A DNA stretch of 64,000 nucleotides, from NCBI RefSeq assembly GCF_008831285.2, contig NC_045139.1, forward strand, positions 30,909,706 to 30,973,705, given 5' to 3'. Source of the DNA: Nymphaea colorata. Its lineage: Eukaryota > Streptophyta > Magnoliopsida > Nymphaeales > Nymphaeaceae. The notes under the pieces were generated by a model. That model was not told the DNA's origin. It made no database searches and worked only from the letters and a program-made list of their open reading frames with translations. This document shows positions 13,257 to 24,415 of the stretch, one piece after another. Each line of letters opens with the position of its first letter. Position 1 is the stretch's first letter. The position numbers and the translations under genes are program-made.

Positions 13257-14760
13257 CCAACGCTACTACACATTTCACTGTGTAGTGTATTGATATTTTA
13301 ATAGAAAAAAGATATTAATTATTTTGGCCCAATGTATTTTTGTTCAAGAGTGGAATTTGTTTTAATTATTCATTCGATCTAAAATCTTAGCATACATGTA
13401 TATCAGAGTCGTAAAAATTGGAAATCAACCGGTCAAGCTTTCTGAACCGCCTCTTTGCTCTTCTTCATGAAACACAGTAGACAAAAATAGGTACCTTGAT
13501 GCAGCTGTTTTTTCCAAAATAATAGAAAAGACAGACCTAACGTTTCAAAGTAAAAAAAGACACCAACTTTTCTTTGCTAAGTATTACTATTATTGTACTC
13601 ACCGACATTGGTAACACATTAATTTCAAATGTCTTGACTTGGTATTTGGCATTTGCCTTGAAAAGTCATCTGACAGGACAAATGCCACAAATTTAAAAAT
13701 TAGAACAATTTATATCAAATGTCCAAAAAAAAAAAGTGCGGATCATCGCTCCCACCTCAACATATTTTTGTACCCGTATTATCAAAATTAAAAAAAAAAT
13801 AAAAAAGTAATTATTACTTGAGGTTGTGTTTGTTTCACCAAAGATTTCAGATATGTGGTAATCAGATTCATGGATTTAAGTTCTAACCCCTTTCCCCATT
13901 CAATCTTAAATCTATGTTTTTTAATATATAGCATGAATTTTAAATTTTTTTATTAAAATATTCAGTTTTTTAAAGCAGACCTTTTTTATGCAGCTTCAAA
14001 TATAAAAGATCCTAAACTACCAAACACAAACACAAGGTCAAACTATCCTTCTCACAACAGATATGGATATCTTGATTATGACATCAAAACAAAGCCCTGT
14101 TGCTAGTGTTGTCTCTTTGCAATCAATCAATCAAACTGGGTTATAGCTTGCCCCTACAATACCTTACTCTAGGGATCAAACCTAGGCACTATCTGAGGCC
14201 TTTGGATTGGTAGGAAAACATTCACCTGAAACAATAGCTAGCAGGCACAAATACAACATGTGGACCTCTCCTCTCATGGTGGACCATGAATAGGGGCAGG
14301 GCAGGGCGTTGATTATAAATTTTAAATTTTTAAGGGACATCAACATGCAAATGAAAAAATTATTCTTGTTCTTTATATCAAACAAATAATTTTGATTGTG
14401 GAATTATAGACTCAGTCCACAATAAAAATGTAGAATTACGATCCCTCTGTAGGAGAGGAGTTGAAATTATGATTCCAAAATTCTGGAACTTTTTCATCTC
14501 TTTTTGGAGCATAAAACATGAAAGGTTTAATTCTTGAATTATAGAATTTTAGTTCTTCTTTTATCAAACAAGTCATCTTTAATTTTATAATCAAAATTCC
14601 ATACTATCAAATCCAAAGCAAAATTACAATTGAGATTTTCAGTCCAATTTCAGCCCACTCGATTCTGGAATAAAAATTCTAAAACAACAAAAGAGGTGCT
14701 GGATTGCATGACAGAGTCTACGGCGTACATTGTCATCTACGTATGACAAAGTCACCATTA

Positions 14761-14949
14761 GGTTGCGTTTGATAGCCGGTGAGGCTGCATTAATTAAAGG
14801 ACGTGCTTTGGTAGATACAGCAGTATGAGTTTACTACATGTTAAAACCATGAATTTACCATAAGATTGGAGAAGGGTTCCGATCTTAAATCCATCGATTT
14901 GAAATCATAAAGATTTCATATCACCGCTTGCAGTGAATCAAACACAACC
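14761..14949. mobile_element. Harbinger/Tourist-like MITE with TTA target duplication
   Basis: The element begins GGTTGCGTTTGAT and ends ATCAAACACAACC, an imperfect inverted pair, and is flanked on both sides by TTA (14,758-14,760 and 14,950-14,952). A TTA/TAA duplication with GG...CC ends is characteristic of PIF/Harbinger elements. At 189 bp without an open frame it is non-autonomous. Confidence 0.65.
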
Positions 14950-15290
14950 TTAAAAGTTTAATTTTAATAATCCAGAGTAAAAACTTTGACAACCATGGCA
15001 AAATTAAAATGCCAAAACTCGTATAAATCACGCCGCGAGCCTAGGCATTCCTTATAATTGCGCAAGAAATGTACGCAGTTCCAAATGGAACCGACCCGAT
15101 ATGAGATAATGAACTGTATTAGAGGTCGGATTGAAACCGAATTCCATTACAAAATTCAGATTTGAGTGATCCTTGCATCAATGTCCTTTCATTTTCTTTA
15201 GTGTAGACATCATCATGCCTTTTTTGTAGTATAGATGATGATGTTTACTAGTCGATTTTTTTGAGTATTCATGTATTTTTTTTTCTCTTA

Positions 15291-15446
15291 GGTGGTGTTT
15301 GATTCACTGTAGATCTGAATATGAGATCCTCCAATCTGACCTTATTTTCATCATTTTTAATATGTAGCATGAATTTAAAATCCGTTCAGTTTAAAAACCT
15401 CCTTGTGCAGCACTGGATCTGAGATTTGAGGCTATCAAACACAACC
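15291..15446. mobile_element. Harbinger/Tourist-like MITE with TTA target duplication
   Basis: A 156-bp element begins GGTGGTGTTTGATTC and ends GCTATCAAACACAACC, flanked by TTA at 15,288-15,290 and 15,447-15,449. It has the same family look as the element at 14,761-14,949 and lies inside copy 2 of the older segmental duplication. Confidence 0.65.
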
Positions 15447-15624
15447 TTAAAGAACCTATATGGAATGTCCAACCACATTAAGGAAAGACACTAGTTTTTC
15501 ATGCTATAAGTCAGGCTCCTAACAAGAGCATAAAGCTGGGTTGGGTACTCCTAAAACGGCACAGCAAAACCAGGCCCCAAGCTGGCTCGTTATCATTTCC
15601 GCGATCTGGCTTGACCCACCAATA

Positions 15625-15628
<4 letters not shown>

Positions 15629-15662
<34 letters not shown>
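15629..15662. repeat. (TA)n microsatellite
   Basis: Perfect TA array of about 17 repeats in intergenic DNA. Confidence 0.95.
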
Positions 15663-15664
<2 letters not shown>

Positions 15665-17125
15665 TTTTTTATTATAATTGGTCCGAGCTTGGGCCACGTG
15701 AGGTTGTTTTTTATTATAATTGGGCCGGGCTTGGGTCACGTGATGTCCATCCTTACAGCAGGGTAAATGAGTTTGATGGTGAGAAAAAATAAAACCTGCC
15801 CTTTAAACGCAAAAACAAAAAAAAGAAAAAGTTAAAACTTTTGTAAGCTCTCAGATACTAACTAATGTAGAAATACATTTTCTAAGGGTAGGTAGCGGTG
15901 ACGACAAATTCAATAGAAACAAAGCCCACATGCTTCATACAACCGGTCAGAAGCAACTAGAAGCGGTTCTGCTCTTTGGGTGGGAAGACGTGGTGCAATT
16001 GTGTTAGCCTCATCCATTCATGTCCTCAAATCGGCGTTGTCCTATTGCATCTTCAATTCCCTTTTCATCTTCCAACTTACATAACAAGAGACAAGACCAC
16101 CCCATCTCTTTTTGGATGTTATCGAGCTTGTATGGGCAAAGAAAAGCTTGTATGGTCATAGAAAAGAGGTAACGCGGTTAAGTTTTAGGAATCAAAGTGA
16201 GTTCATTCGCGCTTTCATTTTTCTCACCACTTCCGGCCAAGGGCGAAACCCAAAAGTTTTTTTCATAGCCATTAAGCATACAGTCAATAAATTTTAATTG
16301 GTCACAAAGCATTGAGAACCAGAATTTTTTCACGAAAAAAACCAAATTAAAGTTTCTAAATCTTGACTAGGGTCAAAATATCATTTCTCAAAATTTTTAT
16401 ATAAAACAAACGAAATTTTTTAAAATTTACATAATTTTTTTTCTTAATTTTGAGGCGGGCCCCACCTTGGCTCTGCCTCTACTGACTTGGGTCTTGTAAG
16501 GTCTTGTAAGGCTGTCATATATAATTAGACCAAATCCATCAACTAAACTAATTTAAGCTTTTAGAGAAAATAGGCTTCCTAGGACATATGCCCCACAAAG
16601 ACCCCACCTACTTAACTTCTTTCAGCACATTTCACTTTATTTCTTCTATAAGTACGTAGAATTTTATCGTTTTATATCATAAATTGAATTTTTATGCTAT
16701 TAAACAGGTCTGTGAGGAATTTGATTAGCTTATCCTAAAATTTGTTTAACATCTGCTCCTTTTACTTAATTTTTCCTAATTCTACCAAATGCTGAGTGCC
16801 AATTTGTTAACTTTTAGAAGTTGATAATTATTTGCCATTGGCACAAACTTTAGGCGCCTTTTTACAATATTTTTAGGACCAGACATCTTTCGCGGTCAAA
16901 TAAATGACACTTGTAAAGTCATTTCGCCCCTCAGATGTCCAAAGCTTAGTAGAACCCAGCACCTTGATTATGAAATCATAAGGAAGTTAATAACAAGTCT
17001 ATTATCTCTTTTCTAGGGACATGGGTCCCGATCAAGGACATAACATAGCTGGTCAGGCAGGTTGACAGATTGAATATGAAAAACAGAAGAGAATTATACC
17101 ACTATTTAGTCCGCTTGAGTGTATC

Positions 17126-17531
17126 TAGGGATGTCAATATATCATATTTAAATTGGATATTCGACCGAACCAATCCAAAAAAATCGAATATGAAAAAAAA
17201 ATTAATATCCAATTAAGAAATCGGATCAGATTCAGATTTAATAAATGACATCCATCGGGTTTGGATTCGGATTCGAATATACATAAATATTTGATCAGAT
17301 ACAAATTTTGACCGGATTCATTTGTCGACAAATATTATCTAATGCTTTTAAATTTTTAAAATTGGCAAAATCCAGTTCAAAATTCAGATTCGGATTGCAA
17401 AATTGAATTTTGGATTCAAATCCGAATATGACTTTTCTTAAAGCGAATTCAAATTTGAATATGCGAATATCCCAAAAAACGGATATATTTACTGATATAT
17501 CCGATCCGAACCCGATCAGTTGACATCCCTA
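17126..17531. mobile_element. hAT-type MITE, 8-bp target duplication
   Basis: A 406-bp element begins TAGGGATGTCAA and ends TTGACATCCCTA, a perfect 12-bp inverted pair, flanked by the direct repeat AGTGTATC at 17,118-17,125 and 17,532-17,539. An 8-bp duplication with TAGGG ends is diagnostic of the hAT superfamily. The inside is rich in GATTCGGATT-like words and has no transposase. The same insertion sits at 23,406-23,839, so it predates the 6.2-kb duplication. Confidence 0.85.
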
Positions 17532-18112
17532 AGTGTATCTCCCCTCCCTTAACCATAAGTCAGAAATCTGGTAATCCTTAGTCTAGCTCACCACACACCA
17601 CAAAAAAGAACAAACAAAAAAGGAAAGTGCCAAAAGATGTGAAAAACAAAAAACCGAAGAGCTAATGAACTTGGACCATATTCTTATAATCAGAATGCCA
17701 CTATAGCTTGTATTACAGCACTTAAGTTGGATTAATAACGTCACATATAACTAAAACACTCTCAGATATGCAAATTATATGTTGATTATTTTGTATCTCC
17801 TTTTTAACTGTATCAAAGGACATTATGAATTCATGTGTAAATATGTCCAAACTCTTATTTTTCAATAATATAAAGAATAGCATGCAAATATTTTTTTCCC
17901 CATCAATGGTGTAATGTTACGAAACAAAGCTTGGGTGCGTTTGCAAAGCAAAAGATATTTATCACATTTTATTTTTTATAATTTTTGTAATGACTTAACA
18001 GCATCACATAAATAAATTTATAGGATTTTCTTATATGTGCTTCCAACTATATAAAAAATTTGTGTGTTCGTTAATTATAGTTTTCTAACTAACCTTTGAT
18101 GAAACATTACAG

Positions 18113-18233
18113 GGATGGGAGTGCGAAGATGTTCAATATGGTGAAAGTGAACCTGAAATTTTCAAAAGAAACTGGTGGAATTTTGAAGGAAACCAATAAG
18201 ACAATGACTATTTCTGAAAAAATGAGTACAGTA
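18113..18233 (+). pseudogene. Exon-like island of unknown gene, copy 1
   Basis: After an acceptor-like ...CATTACAG a frame of about 40 codons is open (DGSAKMFNMVKVNLKFSKET, then about 20 more codons) and ends at a donor-like GTATGT after ...ATGAGTACA. In the duplicate at 24,416-24,536 the frame is also open, and of five differences in the first part three are silent in this frame. I do not recognise the protein and see no confident neighbouring exons. It could be an internal exon of an unrecognised gene or a relic of one. Confidence 0.35.
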
Positions 18234-18388
18234 TGTGTCGGTGGCCGACAATAACGAAGAAGGTCAAAGAAAGATCTCTTCCCTTCACACACAGCCTGGC
18301 TTGTTTGAACATGCGCTTCTTTCTTCTTCTTATACCACATTCATATACACATGTGTTTCTATTAATTATCTCCATAAAACTCTTTTCC

Positions 18389-18399
18389 CTCTCTCTCTC

Positions 18400-18430
<31 letters not shown>

Positions 18431-18432
18431 TC
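18389..18432. repeat. (CT)n microsatellite
   Basis: Interrupted CT array upstream of A1. The paralogous position near 24,690 has a much shorter run, so the array length changed after duplication. Confidence 0.9.
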
Positions 18433-19920
18433 CTAGAAAAATATACACATTTTTTTTATTAATGATTTACATAAAACTCTTATTTTCTCTGAGTCGGGTG
18501 ATGTGTTATAGCCATGTCTTCAGTTCAAATCTTGAAAGATGCTATCTTAATAGTATTAAGAAATGTTAAGCTTAAGACTAAGGTTGCCATTATGGTGGGG
18601 CAAGTTGAATCTAAAATTAATAAAGAAGAATATGTCACAATGAAAATCCAATCAAATAGAAGAGAATCAATATACTAGCAATTTTGTTGAATAAAACTTC
18701 AGTTTGCATTCGATTTTACCACTCTTGACAAAGAAATTCCAATTTCCTACATTCTTTTAGCCCAAAAAAAGTCACTTGAGCGTATGCCCGACAAAATATC
18801 TTATGAAGTGTAAAACTTTCCCAGAAAATAGGACATACATTTTTGTTTTTTTTCTCTTAGATTGCATTTGATTTTCCACGGATCTTAGGTCTAAGGGAAT
18901 CCAAGATCAACAATAACTAAAGTCTACAGTTTCAACAAACTGTAAATTTCAGCATCAACCTCGGCCGTAGATCTCAAATCCATACTACATAGTAAAAACA
19001 CGTGAGAGGTTCGACACATGGCCGGGGGTGGTTGGACTAGCAAACCACGGATCTCAGGTCCAACCTTAAGATTTTAGCGTCGAGGGAAATTGTTTTTTAA
19101 AAGTATGTATTTGAATTCATGTCAGCTGTGGTAATGTGCATATCCAATTTAGACCTCATCAATTGATATCCCTACTCATCAGAATTGATCTAAAAGGGGT
19201 TGTTTAGCACCCATAACGGATTGTTATGACATCAAAATTTAGGTAGATTCATGAAACACTATGTTACAAGAGTTCTTGAATATGCTTCATTTTTTTGGGC
19301 AGTTTTACGGAGTGATAACAATTTGTTACCAGTGCTAACTTTGTGGCTTTGACCGTATAGAACCCAAAAACAAAAAAGTTTCTCACGCAATCAGAATTTT
19401 TTTGGTCGATGGCTGCAGATTAAGATATTCTTTGCCCCGTGTGATGCACTAGTAAAATTTTGAGCGGTAAAATTACTGTGCAAAAAAATCTATGGAAAAG
19501 AGTCAGAACCCCCTCCCGTGTAATATTTTTTCAGCGTAAAATTACCCTAATCAATTGAACGGTAATTTTCTATATGTTTGATTTGAGTATGAAAAGCCGT
19601 ACAAAAAGAGGGTAAGTTTTTCTCGATACACATGGTGCATCAAACGGGGCCTTAGAAACCACTTATGTCCTGACCTTTCACCTAAAAAGTAATGTTTTCC
19701 CAATATAAGTGACCTTGTAAGATCTTAATGGGCAAATGGTTTTAAAAGATTTTTTAGACGTATTTATGGACAGAAAAGATTAGTATCATTTAAAAGATGG
19801 GTCATGTGTGGGGTTAAAACGTCACACATGAAAACCAAATTAGATTTGCTTGAGTTACAGAAGGAAATGAAAGATGCATGGAATCAACAGAAACAGATGA
19901 TTATTTCAATTTCTTCCAAG

Positions 19921-19928
19921 TACAAATA
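19921..19928 (+). promoter_or_regulatory. Degenerate TATA box of A1
   Basis: At the position of the conserved TATAAATA of the other copies, A1 reads TACAAATA, 85 bp before its ATG. The surrounding block (ACGTCA motif about 100 bp upstream, AAGTRYAAATAGGTGCTC) is shared with A2 and A6. The T-to-C change would be expected to weaken TBP binding. Confidence 0.5.
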
Positions 19929-20005
19929 GGTGCTCGTGGTGAACGAAATGAGACTCATTATCGAGGTTAGAAAGACAACGAGTTACGTAACATTGATTTT
20001 TAACC

Positions 20006-22602
20006 ATGGATATATCTGAGGAAGCGTTGTTTACGGATTATTTGATCCCAAAGCTTCAGAAGTCCAATAAGCGTTTTGGTAACAGGATTCAAGAACATGT
20101 TGATGTCTACGATTTTAGTCTTCAGGACATAATAAGTATAGGCTCTCTCTCTCTCACATATTTTGAAGCTTCTTAACTTCAACATCGCATAGTTTCATGC
20201 ATTCTTTTTTACCAAAAAATAGTTTAATTTAGGAGTTTCTCTGTTGGTCCAACTCCAGACCTACTAAATGTTCATGTGGTTTGATTTTCCACCTTATTCA
20301 AATCCAGACCACTTTTGCCACTAGGATCTGAACTATATTTTCAAAATTTTATAGTAGCCAACTTATGTTTTTCAAAAAAAATCATAAGATAAATCTTTTT
20401 AAAAAAAAATTATGATCAACACTTTTATTCCTAAAATCTCAGGGGGCCAAGGGCCCTCCCAACTTCTCACTCGGCTCCAATATGTCCATTCATATATTAA
20501 TAGGGAAATGAAAAAACATGTACATAAAAGGTCATGTTAAAAGGGAAATAGTATAGCTGGTAGGGCCTGTGGCGAGTAGAAACACTAATTCTTAGTTCTA
20601 TTCAGCGGCAGAGACACATGCAGGTATGTGTGGGCAATTGTCCACAGTCCAGTAAAATTTTCATATTTATATTATCGGTGACACTATGCTTTAAAATGCC
20701 GCTCAAATATATGGCGAGTGCCCCTCGGCAAAATATTTAGCCACGCCAAAACAAGCATAGGATCTATGAGTGAGATTACTAGTCTCAGAGTTTTGTAATA
20801 CCACACGAGTGACTAAATCACGGCCTAGAGACAATTTTCCTCTAGTCACAAATAGTCTCAAGAAAAAATTTTCTTCATATGTATTCACGTGATATTGATT
20901 TGGAATAATGCCCTCTAGGACTTTGCCACTAACATTTTTTCCCCTTTTTTTTTGGGCCATTTGTTACAGAGAATGTTAACATGCGAACACCTTCTTACTT
21001 CCTTTTAAAGAAGACCCAAAAAAGAAGCAACAACGACGGGTATTGGGTATTATGTGGTGGAGAAGAGAGAGTGCTGTCCGCAAAAAATGAAGTAATTGGA
21101 AGAAAGACAAAGTTCCAATACTTTGTTGGGCAAATGAAAAATGCCCCAAAATCAGTCGCTACTGGCTGGTTCCTCACTGAATATTGTCTTGACAAAGATT
21201 TTGGAGCTCAAAAAAACATACCAAAAAATTCAGTGAGTACTAAAACACATCTATATTTTCTGTCCATATTATTTGTGCGTGCACACACACATATTACCTA
21301 AGTGCATTTACATGAACTGTTATATTAGGCTGATGCCCATGTATGTATAAAGTTACAAAAAAAATTGCAAATTTCGATTCTACATGACATTCTCGTGTGT
21401 GCATCTTCATTATAATTTTTTTTTCTTACATTTGAAGGTCGAATTCATCATAAAATAACATATGATTTGATTGAAACAATAACCAACTAAGAGTTCCTCA
21501 AAGCAATCATTTATTTAGATTTTGATCAATTACCGTAACTTAGTTGTCCCTACGAGATTGGTGTAACCGCTTGGGGTGGGGGTAGCCAGTTTTCTTTTTG
21601 AGTGTCAAGGTCGTGCTGCAAAAAAAGGGTTGTCGATATGCAAGTTGAAGCGTAGTAGAAGTAGCACCCTGAAACTCCAAAAGCAAACCCTATAACTTTG
21701 CGGGACAGGAGATTGGGTGGAAGCTTCGGCTCTGTACTTAGCAGCACCCCCTCCCTTGCTGGTCAGAAATTACGGTAACCTATGTTTCCATTAAGATTGG
21801 AACCATTCTTATCCTACCTGATTTAGATATTGTAAATGTGCATGTAAACCACAATAAGAATATAAGGAGGCATTTGATTGCCTTCCATCTATTCTGATCT
21901 AAGGTTTTTAAGAATTGTATCAATAGACTCTCCCTCTAAGTCCTTTTCTCAGTTCAAAACTCAAAATGAAGATTTCAAATAGGGTTTTACATTCTGACCT
22001 AAAATTCTTGGTTTGATGAACTATGAATTTGGTGTAGAATTAGTGGTATATGAACGAAATCTTGTCAAATAACCCACAAATCTAAAGCAGTCAAAATCAG
22101 CTATGAACTGAATACTTGTTCGTGGCCCTTATAAAATTAATATACAAGTGATAATCTAACTGGTATTCGATGTAGCCTGCCCAAATATTACTGCTACTTC
22201 TGGAAAAGAGATTTAGCATACTTCAAGTCTTCAACTGTTTAATGTAATTTTTTACGTGCTTAAACTGGAATGTGAGCTTTTATGAGAAGTGGCCCATACA
22301 ATTCCATAAAATTCATTTATTTACATACTAGTTGACTGCAACTATTAAATTATTATATATTGGTTAATGACAATCAGCTACTTATTAATACCTTAGCCAA
22401 AAATTTCTAGCTATGCACTCAAGTAGTAGTTTGCCAATTTAACTGGAAAAGAATAGTAGAATGCAGCAAAAATTGTTTTTTTCCTTTTGGTTGAACTTTG
22501 TTGAAGTAATGTTACTTGGAATTGCTCAATGAACAGGAAGAGGACATCATCTGCAAAGTACAGTTTGTGGGCAGTTGGGGGGAGAGTTCTTCAGCATCCT
22601 AA
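20006..22602 (+). CDS. Mini NAC-domain-like protein A1, 3 exons, 152 aa
   Basis: Model: exon 1 20,006-20,135, exon 2 20,970-21,232, exon 3 22,537-22,602, with donors GTATAG and GTGAGT and acceptors TTACAG and GAACAG. The protein aligns with a NAC domain: LFTDYLIPKLQK (end of subdomain A/B), DVYDFSLQDI (B), SYFLLKKTQKRSNNDGYW (C), KFQYFVGQ and ATGWFLTEYCL (D), DIICKVQF (E). It lacks the usual N-terminal PPGFRFHPT-type motif and any C-terminal activation region, and full NAC proteins are about twice as long or more. The WKATG core of subdomain C reads WVLCG. The ATG sits in an ACCATGG-like context conserved in all copies. A1 is the first of a tandem series and its TATA box is degenerate. The frame is open, but expression and DNA binding are uncertain. 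Confidence 0.72.
20136..20158 (+). repeat. CT run at the intron 1 donor of A1
   Basis: The donor GTATAGG is followed at once by a (CT)n run. Every copy of this family that retains exon 1 has the run at this point, with different lengths. Confidence 0.8.
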
Positions 22603-22821
22603 ATTGCATCCGGCCAACAAGCTTCATGATGGAAGTAAAAGAAGCAAGTTTTATGACCGAGTCAGAGCTGAAGAATGGGTTCTCGCTAGTTCCCTCCCAT
22701 TTAGAACCATGTATTCAAAACACTGTTGGATTTACCAGTTCTTGAATTTGTGGTTGTAACTTAGTTTTATTACAATGGATGTATTCAAGTTCTGAATCTT
22801 TGATGTGCGAGTGCGTGTGTT

Positions 22822-22879
<58 letters not shown>
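22822..22879. repeat. (CT)n(TA)n compound microsatellite 3' of A1
   Basis: A CT array passes directly into a TA array downstream of exon 3. The same compound array follows A2, A5 and A6 at equivalent places with different lengths, so it was present in the ancestral A unit. Confidence 0.95.
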
Positions 22880-22883
<4 letters not shown>

Positions 22884-23405
22884 CACGGGATTTCCTCCGA
22901 CCTCTCATGAAGGTCATGTAAAAAATTTTTGTGGTAGGGTCAGGTCTCATGAAGATCATGTAAAAATTTGTTTTATAGTTGCTCCTTTTACTTAAATTTT
23001 CCTAATTCTACCAAAAGCTGAGTGCCAATTTGCTAACTTTTAAAAGTTGATAATAATTTGCCATTGGCTCAAACTTTAGGCGCCCTTTTGCAGTATTTTC
23101 TGTACCAGATATCTTTCGCGGTCAAATAAATGACACTAGTAAAGTCATTTCGCCCCACAGATGTCGCAAAGCTTAGTAGAACCCAGCATCTTGATTATGA
23201 AATCATAAGAAGTTAATAACATGTCTATTGTCTCTTTTCCATGGACATGGGTCCCGATCAAGGACATAACATAGCGGGTCAGTCAGACGGATTAGATCAA
23301 AACATCAGTTATACCAATATTTGGTGGGTGTATCCCTTTTCATCCAGGTTTGACCCCCAAAACAAAGAGAAAAACATAAGGGAGTTTAGCCCGCTTGAGT
23401 GTATC

Positions 23406-23839
23406 TAGGGATGTCAATATATCTGATTTGAATCGAATATCCGACCGAACCGATCCAGAAAAATCGAATATGGAAAAAAAAAATTAATATCCGATTAAGA
23501 AATCGAATCAGATTCGAATTTAATAAATGACAGCCGATTGGATTTGGATTCAGATTCGAATACAGATAAATGTCCAATTGGATTCGGATCGGATTCATTT
23601 TTAGATAAATATCCTGTATGCTTTTAAATTTGGAAAATTGGCAAAATCTGGTTCAAAATTCGGATTCGGATTTAGATATAAATATAGAAATCAGATTCGG
23701 ATTAGATTCACATTATAAAATTGAAATTTGGGATTTATATTCGGATATGACTTTTCTTTATTTGAATTTGAATTTGAATATGTGAATATCCGAAAAAATG
23801 GATATAATTAATGGTATATCCGATCACTTGACATCCCTA
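23406..23839. mobile_element. hAT-type MITE at the duplicated site
   Basis: Begins TAGGGATGTCAA and ends TTGACATCCCTA, with the same AGTGTATC target duplication (second copy at 23,840-23,847) as the element at 17,126-17,531. It is the same insertion inherited through the tandem duplication. The bodies have diverged by substitutions and indels (434 versus 406 bp). Confidence 0.85.
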
Positions 23840-24415
23840 AGTGTATCTCCCTTCGCGTACCCATAAGCCGGAAACCTGGTAATCCTTAGGCTAGCTCACC
23901 ACCCACGAGCAAAAAAAGAAAGTTCCTAAAGATTTGAAAAATAAAAAAACACGAGCTAATAAACTTGGACCATATTCTTGTAATCAGAATGCCACTTTAG
24001 CTTGTAGTACAACACTTAAGTTGGATTAATAACGTCACAGATAACTAAAACACTCTCAGATATGCAAATTATATGTTGATTATTTTGTATCACCTTTTTA
24101 ACTGAATCAAATGACCTTATTAATCCATGTGTAAATATGTCCAAACTGTTATTTTTCAATAATATAAGAGATGGCATGCAAATTTTTTTTCCCCATTAAT
24201 GGAGGAATGTTATGAAACAAAAGCCATGGTGCGTTTGCAAAGCAAAAGATATCTGTCACATTTTATTTTTGCAATGACTTAACAGTTTAATGTCACAAAA
24301 ATAAATTTATAGGATTTTTTTATACGTGTTTCCAACTATATAAAAAAATTGTGTGTGTGTTAACTATAGTTTACTAACTAACCTTGGGTTATTTGAAATT
24401 TGAAGAACATCACAG

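Larger units (their letters stand above)
14980..16200. repeat. Segmental duplication, copy 2 (paralogous to about 11,230-12,870)
   Basis: Shares collinear blocks with the 11.2-12.9 kb region, such as TTAGAGGTCGGATTGAAAC at about 15,120 and CAAATTCAATAGAAAC at about 15,905, interrupted by a MITE and a (TA)n array absent from the other copy. Confidence 0.6.
10325..16734. other. Intergenic region without a recognised gene
   Basis: After the 3' UTR of the IQD gene no gene is recognised for 6.4 kb. The stretch contains two small tandem duplications (11,231-11,420 and 13,137-13,256), a diverged segmental duplication (about 11,230-12,870 versus 14,980-16,200), Harbinger-like MITEs (14,761-14,949 and 15,291-15,446), a (TA)n array, and A/T-rich runs. 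Open frames at 11,536-11,928 (both strands) fall in the duplicated segment but are not kept open in the second copy, which argues against coding. Confidence 0.6.
16735..22905 (+). repeat. 6.2-kb tandem duplication, copy 1 (contains A1)
   Basis: From the CTCCTTTTACTTAA stretch near 16,750 to the TTTCCTCCGACCTCTCA stretch near 22,900 this segment aligns collinearly with 22,962-29,250. Shared landmarks in order are a hAT MITE at the same site, an exon-like island, an 18.4-kb CT array, the A-type promoter and gene, and a CT/TA array. Divergence is uneven: several percent in the first half and much less from about 20,700 to 22,700. Confidence 0.85.

Noticed and set aside
20703-20960. 85-aa minus-strand frame MAQKKRGKNVSGK..., repeated identically at 26,987-27,244 and partly at 45,843
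   Set aside because: It lies in intron 1 of the A genes; identity reflects the recent duplication/conversion, and the A5 copy is altered and A6 lacks the frame. Probably chance.
20995-21195. 66-aa minus-strand frames opposite exon 2 of the A copies
   Set aside because: Antisense shadows of the NAC exon 2 frame, which has correct splice phases and family motifs.
22529-22759. Plus-strand frame MNRKRTSSAKYSLWAVGG... over exon 3 and the 3' flank, also in A2 and A6
   Set aside because: It reads exon 3 in the wrong frame. The frame continuing from exon 2 gives the subdomain E words DIICKVQF and stops at TAA.
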